Program-made: the position numbers and the translations under genes
In this document: piece by piece, positions 1 through 6,856 of the stretch
Layout: each line of letters opens with the position of its first letter
Numbering within the stretch: position 1 is the stretch's first letter
Source: Phycisphaerales bacterium UBA4658
GTDB taxonomy: Bacteria > Planctomycetota > Phycisphaerae > Phycisphaerales > UBA1924
Length of the DNA: 14,225 nt
NCBI GenBank assembly: GCA_002405485.1
Contig: DHLW01000009.1
Coordinates: forward strand, 2,109 to 16,333
Direction of reading: 5' to 3'
Notes under the pieces: model-generated
Databases searched by the model: none
Told to the model about the DNA's origin: nothing
The model's input: only the letters and a program-made list of their open reading frames with translations

Positions 1-1413
1 CTTGCCCGCGCCCGAGGGGCCGACGAGCGCGACGGTGGAGCCAGCGGGAACATCGAGATCAACGTCGTGGAGGGCGTACTCCGGCCCGCCCGCGGTCTGG
101 CCGCGCTTGGGATAGGCAAAGGAGACTGCCCGAAAGGTGATGTGGCCACGGGCGCCAAGGACCGGCTCGCCGCGCGGTCGAGACTGGGCGACGAGGATCG
201 TTCCGGCGGCCGGAGCGGCGAGTTGTGTGAATTCCTGCGGCTCGGCGAGCAGGTCGAGGATGCGATCCAGGGAGGCGAGTTCCGCCTGGATGCTGGTCGC
301 GCTGGCGCTGAGGGACTCCAGGGGTCCAAGGAGCATGAGCAGATAGGCCGAGAACATCATGACGTCGCCGAGCGTGAGCGTGCCATCGAGGACGCGCGAG
401 CCGCCGTACACGAGCACGGCGGCGGAGCCGGCGGGAAGCAGGATCATCCAGAGCATCTCGATGGCTCGGCTCCACCACCAGGTCAGGAGTTCCTGCCGCG
501 ACATGAGGTGGTTGTTGCGGATGAAGCGAGCGCCCTCGGCGGCCTGGCGGACGAAGCCGCGGACGACGCGCATCCCGCCGAAGGCCTCGGTGGCGTGGGC
601 GTCGATGGCGGTGCGTGTGGCGCGTGCGGCCTTGTGCAGCGGGCGGATGCGTGCGATCCACGCCTTCTGCGTGAACCACGCGGCGGGGATCAGGAGCGTG
701 GCCCCGAGCAGCAGTCGCCAGTCGGTGACGGCGAGGATGATGAGCGTGCCGACGAGCTGCACCACGGCGCGCCAGGGGTTGTAGAGCATGCTGAAGAGCA
801 GGTCGGCGGCCTGACCGGCATCCTCGCGGAGCATGCTCGCCGCGCCCCCGGATTTGAGGTCGTAGACGCGAGCCAGAGGGAGCCGCACGGCGTGGGCGAA
901 GACGCGACGGCGGACCTTGGCCCGAGTCTTGTGCGTGAGCTTGGTCATCTGCCATCGGCCCCAGATGCCGACGAGGACGGAGATGACGGCCAGCAGGATG
1001 AGCGTGCCGCCGAGCCACCAGAGCAGCAGCCGTGCGTCGCGCGTGGGGATCCAATCAGGAAGCCCGGACGGGCCCGGGTTGTTGGTGAGGATGTAGTCCA
1101 GTGCGATCTTGGTGCTGGCGGGAACCGCCAGGCCGACGAGCGCGGAGATGGTGACGGTTCCGATGCACGCCGCGATGAGCAGCCGCGAGCCGGTCGTGAG
1201 CGTCAGGAACTCATGGAGGAGGACCCAGAACCCGCGGGAACGGCGGGTGCGGGCCGGGGCGTTGGGATCGGGTTCGCCGGGGAGGTCCGGGGTGCGCTGG
1301 GTGTTCTGGGCGTCTGCCCGGGCCTTGAGGAACGCGCGGAAGCGGGATTTGCTGGAACGAAGCCGGCGTCGCGGATCGGACGCGGCATCGCGAGAGGCAT
1401 CGGGGGCGGACAT
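1..1413 (-). CDS. ABC exporter half-transporter, membrane domain plus start of ATPase domain (3' end outside window)
   Basis: This is the N-terminal 471 residues of a fused membrane/ATPase ABC exporter (MsbA/LmrA-like type), which would act as a dimer in the inner membrane; the substrate cannot be read from the sequence. After about 60 basic, proline-rich residues come hydrophobic segments near residues 78-100, 128-150, 218-245 and 320-362, interspersed with cytoplasmic helices such as TEAFGGMRVVRGFVRQ (275-290) typical of exporter coupling regions. The ATPase domain begins near 423, with an A-loop tyrosine in SFAYPKRG (Y434) and Walker A GPSGAGK at 465-471; the window ends on that lysine. 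Signature, Walker B and H-loop lie outside. The ATG at 1411-1413 is the first good start; a TTG lies directly before it and no clear Shine-Dalgarno is seen. The gene is divergent from the secretin. Family is certain, transported substrate unknown. Confidence 0.93.
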   Translation of the reverse strand, partial: MSAPDASRDAASDPRRRLRSSKSRFRAFLKARADAQNTQRTPDLPGEPDPNAPARTRRSRGFWVLLHEFLTLTTGSRLLIAACIGTVTISALVGLAVPASTKIALDYILTNNPGPSGLPDWIPTRDARLLLWWLGGTLILLAVISVLVGIWGRWQMTKLTHKTRAKVRRRVFAHAVRLPLARVYDLKSGGAASMLREDAGQAADLLFSMLYNPWRAVVQLVGTLIILAVTDWRLLLGATLLIPAAWFTQKAWIARIRPLHKAARATRTAIDAHATEAFGGMRVVRGFVRQAAEGARFIRNNHLMSRQELLTWWWSRAIEMLWMILLPAGSAAVLVYGGSRVLDGTLTLGDVMMFSAYLLMLLGPLESLSASATSIQAELASLDRILDLLAEPQEFTQLAAPAAGTILVAQSRPRGEPVLGARGHITFRAVSFAYPKRGQTAGGPEYALHDVDLDVPAGSTVALVGPSGAGK

Positions 1414-1708
1414 CAAGGAGATGGTAGGGTCTGGGACCGCGCGGACGATCCGGCTTGTGCTGGCCAGGGCATGCCACCAGGAGGGGTGAAGAGGGTGTTC
1501 TCGGACGCTCCGAGCCCCCTTCATTGCAGGTGTTGCCGGAGGAACAGGCGCTGCTGTTTACCAGGCGGGGGCGATGTTCTCCAAAGTCGCGCGGCGTGCG
1601 GGTCGAAGTTGAGGACGAGCCGCGGGAAGGTTTCGCGGCTGGAGGCCAGGCACGTTGACCGGCGCCAGAATGCGGACGAACCCGCGGCGCCATTCTTGGA
1701 GAGGTCCA
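1414..1708. other. Divergent intergenic region between ABC exporter and secretin genes
   Basis: This 295-base spacer must hold the control regions of both flanking genes. Seen in it: a 6-bp inverted repeat CTCGGA-CGC-TCCGAG at 1500-1514 that could be an operator; a TTGACC at 1655-1660 that lacks a good partner -10; a CGATGTTCT box at 1572-1580; and on the minus strand a TACCAT (1421-1426), a weak -10 match lying so close to the ABC start that transcription from it would be nearly leaderless. No convincing small gene is present; open frames across it have no family features and run out of frame into the secretin. Confidence 0.5.
1572..1580 (+). promoter_or_regulatory. Possible -10 type box CGATGTTCT upstream of secretin
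   Basis: The nonamer CGATGTTCT contains TGTTCT, a poor match to a sigma-70 -10 element, with no recognisable -35. It resembles boxes in front of four other genes in this window (4650, 6814, 7996 and minus-strand 6675). If used, it would give a leader of about 120 bases. The assignment rests on similarity among these boxes only and was made after seeing them. Confidence 0.2.
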
Positions 1709-4582
1709 ATGACCATGCAGCGTCCGCAACCCGCCCGTCAGCTTGTCGCCAACGCCGGGCGTCTGCCGGCCTCGATCGCCGCAGCGGCGATGGCACTGTT
1801 CGGCTCCACGTACGCGCACGCGCAGCCGGCCGACGGGGGCGATGCTCCGGCGGTGCGGAACCCGATGAAGCCCGCGGACAAGGCCGGGGACAACAAGGGG
1901 GCCGACGGCAAGGCCAAGGTGACCGTCAGCGAGCACATGACGGTGGACCTGCACGTCAAGGATGAGGATCTGGCCAACGTCCTGGAACTGCTGAGCATCC
2001 AGACGCAGAAGAACATCATCGCGTCCAAGAACGTGAGCGGCAAGGTGACGGCGACGCTGTACGGCGTGACGTTCTACCAGGCGCTGGACGCGATCCTGCA
2101 TGTGAACGGGTTCGGGTACACCGAGAACGGCAACTTCATCTACGTGTACACGACCGAGGAGCTCAAGCAGATCCAGGCCGCGCTGAAGAAGCGCGTCAGC
2201 AAGACCATCAAGCTGAACTACATCAACGCCGAGGACGCCAAGGAGTTCGTCTCTCCGCTGCTGAGCAAGGACGGGGGCGAGATCAAGGTCAACACCAACG
2301 TCAAGGACTTCTCGATCCCCGACAAGGCCCCGGTGGGCAAGAATGACTTTGCGCTCGGGGACACGATGGTGATCTTCGACTACGAGGAGAACGTCGCGGC
2401 GATCGAGCAGCTCGTGACGCAGATCGACACCCGCCCGCAGCAGGTGCTCGTCGAGGCGACGATCCTGCAGACCTCGCTGAACGAGGCCAACGCGTTCGGC
2501 ATCGACTTCTCCGTGATCGCCGATCTGAACTTCGTGGACTTCCTCAACACCGGCGGCGCGCTGTCGGCGGCGAACTCGCTCATCCGGGGCGGCAACGGTG
2601 CCTCCGGGCAGGGCGTCTCCCCGACCGATGACCGCGGATACGCCGTCTCCAGCACCGTCGGCAACACGGCCGGGCAGGGCGGATTCAAGGTCGGCGTGGT
2701 CGCCGGAGACGTGGGCGTGTTCCTGAAGGTGCTGGACCAGATCACCGACACGGTCGTGCTGAGCAACCCGAAGATCCTCGCGCTCAACCGCCAGCCGGCC
2801 CGCGTGCTGGTCGGCAAGCGCGTCGGCTACCTGAACACGACGCAGACCGAGACGAGCACGACCCAGTCGGTCGAGTTCCTCGACACCGGTACGCAGCTGT
2901 ACTTCCGTCCCTTTGTGGCGACCACCGGCGAGATCCGCATGGAGCTCAAGCCGCAGATCTCCAGCGCGGAAATCCGTACGGTCACCGACTCCGGCGGCCG
3001 GGCAGTCACCATCCCCGACGAGGTCACGCAGGAACTGGTCACGAACGTGAACGTGCGTGACGGACAGACGATCGTGCTGGGCGGTCTGTTCACCGAGAGC
3101 AGCACGTTCACGCGTCGGCAGGTGCCGATCGTGGGCGACATCCCGATCCTCGGCGCGGCGTTCCGCGGGCACGACGACTCGACCGTGCGGTCGGAGATCA
3201 TCTTCATGATCACGCCGACGATCGTGACCGACACGCTCATCGCCGACGCCGCCTCGCGAGCCGATTCGGACATCGAGCGCGTCCGGGCGGGCACGCGTCA
3301 GGGCCTGCTGCCCTGGAGCCGGGAGAAGATGACCGACAAGCTCAACGTCGAGGCCGAGCGGCTTGCACGCGAGGGCAACCACGAGCAGGCGCTGTACAAC
3401 ATCCAGCGTTCGCTCTCGCTGAACCCGAATCAGCCCGCGGCGTATCGCCTGCGTGAGAAGATCACCGGCGAGCGTGAGAACTGGAGCGATCCGTCGATGC
3501 TCAACAGCTACCTGAACAAGGAAGTCCAGGAGCGCATCGACAGTGTCCCGCCGGCTCAGGGCCCGACCGAGCACCGCAAGCCGCACGGCTCGGTGAACAT
3601 CGATCGCAAGAAGGTCTCCACCGGCCCGCAGGCGTCGCTGACGCCCGCTCAGCAGGCCGTGCAGGAGATGGCGGCCATCACGCTGCCGGGCCAGGCCGGC
3701 ACGCTGCCGGGCGGCGTGCAGACCTCTCAGGGCCAGGAGTCGTCGACGACCAGCCAGGTTGCGGGCACGGAGGAGACGGGCTGGAACGTCGGCTCGTCCA
3801 ACGCCGAGGCCGGGGCCCAGCAGACCAGCGCCGCAACGCCGGCGAAGAACATCGGGCAGACCAACCCCGCCTCGAACTCTGAGCCGGCCAACAACACGTT
3901 CAACATCGGAGCGAACAACTCCGGCACGGTGACGATCAACGGCGAGACCTATGTTGTGAGCTCGTCGAGCGCGTCGACGGGCTCGAGCAACGAGATCACG
4001 TTCGTGACGCCGGAGCCCAACGCCGCGACCGGCACGAACGCTCCGGCCAACCAGCAGGCCACGCTCATGACTCCCGCGCAGCCGGCGGCGGCCGCGGAGA
4101 TCACGGTCCAGACCACGCCGGCTCAGGACGCCGAGGCCCAGGCCAAGGCCCAGGCCGCCAAGACCCTCACGCAGTTGCAGACGCTGCGGTCGCAGATCGA
4201 TCTGTACACGCTGATGAATGGCGGGACATTCCCGAACCTCGGCAACGAGGAGACCGACGGCGGCTGGGGCGAGCTCGTCAAGGCGCAGTTGCTCAAGGAT
4301 CTGCCGGCGAACCCCTTGGTGCAGGGCAAGGAGTCCAACCGCGTGGTCGTTGGCGCACAGCCCGACGCGAAGGTCCACGGGAACTACGGCTGGGTCTACG
4401 ACCCCAAGACCGGCAAGCTGTGGGCGGTCGGGTTCGACGCGGCGGACAAGCCGCTGAACCCCGGGACGAAGACCCAGGCGACGACCACGGCGAGCACCGG
4501 CACACCGGCCGGCACGAACGCCGAGCCCGCCGCACAGCCCGCCGCCCCCGCGACGGCGAACGTCGAGACCGATCAGAAGTGA
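1709..4582 (+). CDS. Secretin (type II/IV pilus GspD/PilQ superfamily) with TPR and C-terminal pseudopilin-like domain
   Basis: A 957-residue outer-membrane secretin, the ring channel for a type II secretion or type IV pilus-like machine. Start ATG 1709 has GGAGAGG four bases upstream (1698-1704); an in-frame TTG at 1655 would place 18 residues before the signal peptide. Residues 1-38 form a Sec signal peptide with an AHA|Q cleavage site. An STN/N-type domain spans about 77-145, a second N-domain about 155-240, and the secretin barrel begins at RPQQVLVEATIL (242 on) and ends near ITPTIV (501-506), including the hallmark VPIVGDIPILGAAF at 472-485. A TPR-like unit follows (545-580), then a long Asn/Thr/Ala/Pro/Gln-rich linker (about 620-810). 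The last part (about 812-912), with LRSQIDLYTLMNGGTFPNLG, LPANPLVQG and YGWVYDPKTGKLWAVGF, resembles the soluble domain of GspG-type major pseudopilins without the membrane helix. Secretin call is firm; the exact system it serves is not. Confidence 0.95.
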   Translation: MTMQRPQPARQLVANAGRLPASIAAAAMALFGSTYAHAQPADGGDAPAVRNPMKPADKAGDNKGADGKAKVTVSEHMTVDLHVKDEDLANVLELLSIQTQKNIIASKNVSGKVTATLYGVTFYQALDAILHVNGFGYTENGNFIYVYTTEELKQIQAALKKRVSKTIKLNYINAEDAKEFVSPLLSKDGGEIKVNTNVKDFSIPDKAPVGKNDFALGDTMVIFDYEENVAAIEQLVTQIDTRPQQVLVEATILQTSLNEANAFGIDFSVIADLNFVDFLNTGGALSAANSLIRGGNGASGQGVSPTDDRGYAVSSTVGNTAGQGGFKVGVVAGDVGVFLKVLDQITDTVVLSNPKILALNRQPARVLVGKRVGYLNTTQTETSTTQSVEFLDTGTQLYFRPFVATTGEIRMELKPQISSAEIRTVTDSGGRAVTIPDEVTQELVTNVNVRDGQTIVLGGLFTESSTFTRRQVPIVGDIPILGAAFRGHDDSTVRSEIIFMITPTIVTDTLIADAASRADSDIERVRAGTRQGLLPWSREKMTDKLNVEAERLAREGNHEQALYNIQRSLSLNPNQPAAYRLREKITGERENWSDPSMLNSYLNKEVQERIDSVPPAQGPTEHRKPHGSVNIDRKKVSTGPQASLTPAQQAVQEMAAITLPGQAGTLPGGVQTSQGQESSTTSQVAGTEETGWNVGSSNAEAGAQQTSAATPAKNIGQTNPASNSEPANNTFNIGANNSGTVTINGETYVVSSSSASTGSSNEITFVTPEPNAATGTNAPANQQATLMTPAQPAAAAEITVQTTPAQDAEAQAKAQAAKTLTQLQTLRSQIDLYTLMNGGTFPNLGNEETDGGWGELVKAQLLKDLPANPLVQGKESNRVVVGAQPDAKVHGNYGWVYDPKTGKLWAVGFDAADKPLNPGTKTQATTTASTGTPAGTNAEPAAQPAAPATANVETDQK

Positions 4583-4617
4583 CGCTCCCCAACAGTCGCC
4601 AATGACCCGGGATTTTC

Positions 4618-4648
4618 GGACGCGGCCCAAAGCCGCGTCCTTTTCTTT
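4618..4648 (+). terminator. Rho-independent terminator after secretin
   Basis: A perfect 9-bp stem GGACGCGGC / GCCGCGTCC (4618-4626 with 4632-4640) closes a five-base loop CCAAA and is followed directly by TTTTCTTT (4641-4648). It starts 35 bases after the secretin stop, so the secretin transcript should mostly end here and the downstream lipoprotein gene would need its own promoter or readthrough. Confidence 0.92.
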
Positions 4649-4649
4649 C

Positions 4650-4658
4650 CGATGTACC
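4650..4658 (+). promoter_or_regulatory. Possible promoter box CGATGTACC before TPR lipoprotein gene
   Basis: CGATGTACC lies just after the terminator T-tract and 41 bases before the lipoprotein start. The terminator makes a separate promoter likely somewhere near here; this box is the only one of the CGAT type in the gap. TGTACC is a weak -10 match and the -35 position falls within the terminator stem. Confidence 0.25.
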
Positions 4659-4669
4659 AAGGTCTGATA

Positions 4670-4684
4670 CCCCCCCTCCCCCCC
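4670..4684 (+). repeat. C7-T-C7 homopolymeric tract in the lipoprotein leader
   Basis: Seven C, one T, seven C in a row, followed by ACAAC and then the GGAG ribosome site at 4690-4693. The tract sits between the terminator and the start codon, where slippage would change spacing or leader structure without altering the protein. Tracts of this length are rare by chance, though GC-rich DNA makes short C runs common. Confidence 0.85.
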
Positions 4685-4699
4685 ACAACGGAGATTCCC

Positions 4700-5941
4700 A
4701 TGGCTCGGTCCATGTTCACGCGCATCGGTCTTGGTCTCTCGGCGTCCGCGCTGGTCGCGCTCTCGGGCTGCGGGCAGGGGCAGTACACCAAGGAGGGCAA
4801 GACGATGGCCGTCGAGAAGATGGCCATGCTCAAGAGCGGAACCGAGTGGCAGATGGCCCACCAGCAGTTCCTGGCCGGGGATCTGACCAAGTCACTCAAG
4901 ACGGTGGATCGCTCGATCGCGCTGAATCCGAAGGTGCCCAAGAGCCGCGTCCTCCGCGGCCGCATCCTCATGGAGCGGTCGCGCCTCGAGGAGGCCCGCA
5001 ACGAGATGGTCACGGCTCTGGAGCTTGATCCGACGTTCGTGGATGCGCACTACTACCTGGGCGTGATCTACGAGCGCGTGAACCAGCCCGCCGAGGCGAT
5101 GCAGAGCTACAAGAAAGCGATGGAGCTGGACTCGGCCAACGCGCAGTACGTGGTGGCGGCGGCGGAGATGCTCATCAGCAAGAACGACCTGGCCTCCGCG
5201 GAGTCTCTGCTGAACGAGCGGAAGCAGTTCCTGCAGTACAACCCGGCGCTCCGCCAGACCATGGGGCACATCGCCGCGCTTCGCGGCGAGCACGCCCAGG
5301 CGGCCCAGTTCTTCGAGGAAGCCCTGCTGCTGGCGCCCGGCGATCAGGCGATCACCGAGGACCTGATCCAGGCGCTGCTGGCCTCGCGGCAGTTCGCCGA
5401 CGCCGAGAGTCACCTGGCCAAGCTCCTGGACAAGTCTGAGAACGCCGATCGACGCGATCTGCGGTACATGCGGGCGCGATGCCTGATGGCGCTCAACCGG
5501 CCCGTCGAAGCGCGGGACATCCTGCAGCAGCTCACCAGCGCCAAGGAGGGCTCGGCGGACCTTCGCGCGTGGGTCGACCTCGGCAACGTTGCGGCGATCC
5601 TCAAGGACAAGGCCACGCTCCGCCAGACCATGCAACGCGTCCAGGCCATGGCCCCGGATCGCCCGGACGGCTTCATGCTCCGCGCCATGTACTGCCGGCT
5701 CGACAACCGCCCGGCCGATGCACTCTCGGCGATCAACCAGGCGGTCGCCCGCGCCGGCGACGATGCCACGCCGCTGGTCTTCAAGTCGATCGTCCTGCAG
5801 GATCTCGGCCGCATCGGCGAGGCCCGGGCGACCCTGGCTCAGGCGCGGCAGCTCGATCCGAACAACCTGCAGGTCACCGCGTTGCTCAACCAGATCGAGG
5901 GCGGCGGAACCACCGTCACAGGCCACCCGGACGGGCAGTGA
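4700..5941 (+). CDS. TPR-repeat lipoprotein, PilF/PilW-like architecture
   Basis: A 413-residue lipoprotein made almost wholly of tetratricopeptide repeats. ATG 4700 has GGAG six bases upstream (4690-4693); an upstream in-frame ATG at 4652 would spoil the signal sequence and lies on the terminator's edge. Residues 1-23 are a lipoprotein signal peptide ending in LSGC, with C24 the lipidated residue, so the mature protein is anchored in a membrane facing the periplasm. About eight to nine TPR units run from residue 49 to 400; clear ones include the stretch ending ALELDP (106-111), VDAHYYLGVIYERVNQPAEA (114-133) and ALSAINQAVA (341-350). TPR lipoproteins such as PilF/PilW act as pilotins or assembly factors for secretins, and its place directly behind a secretin gene suggests that role here. 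The role is inference: TPR proteins are widespread and this one is longer than PilF (about 250 residues). Confidence 0.92.
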   Translation: MARSMFTRIGLGLSASALVALSGCGQGQYTKEGKTMAVEKMAMLKSGTEWQMAHQQFLAGDLTKSLKTVDRSIALNPKVPKSRVLRGRILMERSRLEEARNEMVTALELDPTFVDAHYYLGVIYERVNQPAEAMQSYKKAMELDSANAQYVVAAAEMLISKNDLASAESLLNERKQFLQYNPALRQTMGHIAALRGEHAQAAQFFEEALLLAPGDQAITEDLIQALLASRQFADAESHLAKLLDKSENADRRDLRYMRARCLMALNRPVEARDILQQLTSAKEGSADLRAWVDLGNVAAILKDKATLRQTMQRVQAMAPDRPDGFMLRAMYCRLDNRPADALSAINQAVARAGDDATPLVFKSIVLQDLGRIGEARATLAQARQLDPNNLQVTALLNQIEGGGTTVTGHPDGQ

Positions 5942-5976
5942 TCTCTGACGCGCACCTCTACGGACTGCCGAGCTTC

Positions 5977-6639
5977 TCAGGCGCGGACGAACGGGTTGGA
6001 TGCCTTCTCTCGGCCGATGGTCGAGCGTGGGCCGTGCCCGGGATAGATCGTGGTGGACTCTGGCAGCGTGTATAACTGTTCCCGGATCGCGCGGAGCAGC
6101 GTCGCGTGATCCGATCCGGGGAAGTCGGTTCGGCCGACGGACCCGGCAAAGAGCGCGTCGCCGACGATGGCCTGGTGTGAGGGATCGTGCACCAGCGTGA
6201 TGCTCCCCGGAGAGTGACCGGGCGTGTGGAGAATGCGCCAGCGAGTCTCCTCCAGATCGAGCGTGTCGCCGCCTCGGAGAAGCCGCGTCGGCACCGGCGC
6301 AGTCACCGGCTGACCCATCATCGCCGAGAGATTGAGAAGCGGATCGGCAAGCCAATCCCGCTCGGCCTCGTGGATGAGTATGGGAATCTCGGGATACGCC
6401 GATCGAACCTCGGAAACCCCGGCGATGTGGTCAACATGGGCATGTGTAAGCACGATGGCGACCGGACGAAGGCCGCTGCGACGAACGTGATCGAGCAGCG
6501 GTGCGGGCTCGAAGCTGGGATCCACGATCCAGCAGTGCTGCCCGGTTTGGGGTGGTTGCCCGCGCCGACCGATGCTCACCAGGTACGAGTTCGTCTCAAA
6601 CGGGCCCAGGACAAACGGTTGCACGAAGGGTTGAGACAT
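5977..6639 (-). CDS. Metallo-beta-lactamase-fold hydrolase, glyoxalase II/YcbL type
   Basis: A 220-residue cytoplasmic metal-dependent hydrolase. The metal-binding motif THAHVDH gives H66, H68, D70 and H71; further ligands are H142 in TPGHSPGS, D161 in GDALFAGSVGR and H202 in YPGHGP. The closing GPRSTIGREKASNPFV is typical of the YcbL-like branch of glyoxalase II-related hydrolases, which act on thioesters such as hydroxyacylglutathione or related thiol adducts; the long C-terminal substrate domain of classical GloB is absent. The start is set at the ATG ending at 6639, beginning MSQPFVQPFVLGPFETNSY, the usual first strand of the fold; an upstream ATG at 6738 would add 33 unconserved residues. 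No clear Shine-Dalgarno is seen. It converges on the TPR lipoprotein gene with a 35-base gap lacking an obvious terminator. Confidence 0.93.
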   Translation of the reverse strand: MSQPFVQPFVLGPFETNSYLVSIGRRGQPPQTGQHCWIVDPSFEPAPLLDHVRRSGLRPVAIVLTHAHVDHIAGVSEVRSAYPEIPILIHEAERDWLADPLLNLSAMMGQPVTAPVPTRLLRGGDTLDLEETRWRILHTPGHSPGSITLVHDPSHQAIVGDALFAGSVGRTDFPGSDHATLLRAIREQLYTLPESTTIYPGHGPRSTIGREKASNPFVRA

Positions 6640-6674
6640 CGGATGGGGAGGGTTGGCAGGAGAGGTCACGGGGC

Positions 6675-6683
6675 AGTCTATCG
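6675..6683 (-). promoter_or_regulatory. Possible promoter box CGATAGACT before hydrolase gene
   Basis: Read on the minus strand the box is CGATAGACT, with TAGACT as a candidate -10, 35 bases before the hydrolase start. Its distance to the start matches that of the CGATATTCT box on the opposite strand before the gene at 6857. No convincing -35 is visible. Confidence 0.3.
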
Positions 6684-6813
6684 AGTGTGCCCAGAGGGAA
6701 TCGATGCCCGCGGGCGCACTCGAAGGATGATGCCTCATGCTCAGGAGTCGCGGGACTGGATCGCCGATGTTGGGGAAGTCCCTGGAGTCTGACCATCACG
6801 AGTTGGTCGGATG

Positions 6814-6822
6814 CGATATTCT
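6814..6822 (+). promoter_or_regulatory. Possible promoter box CGATATTCT before membrane TPR-like gene
   Basis: CGATATTCT contains TATTCT, a reasonable -10 hexamer, 34 bases before the TTG start at 6857, which predicts a leader of roughly 28 bases. No good -35 lies at the normal spacing. The position also argues against the upstream ATG starts at 6737 and 6767. Confidence 0.35.
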
Positions 6823-6856
6823 GTTGGGACGCACGAGCATCACGGAGGAACAGCCC

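Noticed and set aside
59..1054. Minus-strand 331-codon frame inside the ABC exporter gene
   Set aside because: It lies in a different frame from the exporter, which reads through without stops from 1413 to 1 with membrane helices and Walker A.
1486..1600. Possible small Cys-rich peptide (HCRCCRRNRRCC) with a GGAGG-like site and GTG start in the spacer before the secretin
   Set aside because: The frame has no stop before the secretin and continues deep into it, and nothing shows that the cysteines are more than a chance reading of GC-rich spacer.
1655..1708. TTG 1655 as the secretin start, or TTGACC 1655-1660 as a -35 element
   Set aside because: ATG 1709 has a good ribosome site and gives a standard signal peptide. 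No -10 lies at the proper distance from the TTGACC.
67..1965. A 632-codon plus-strand frame across the ABC exporter and the start of the secretin
   Set aside because: It runs antisense to a clear ABC exporter and into the secretin gene in another frame. Its composition (Gly, Asp, Glu, Arg, Ala) is that of a shadow frame.
4652..4699. ATG 4652 as the start of the TPR lipoprotein
   Set aside because: It would put 16 residues, translated from the C-rich leader, in front of a perfect lipoprotein signal peptide, and has no ribosome site since it abuts the terminator.
1211..4861. A 1216-codon open frame on the minus strand across the secretin gene
   Set aside because: It is a shadow: the strong G/C third-position bias of the secretin removes stops from the opposite strand. 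Its translation is Arg/Gly/Leu/Val-rich without domains, and the plus-strand frame has a signal peptide and secretin motifs.
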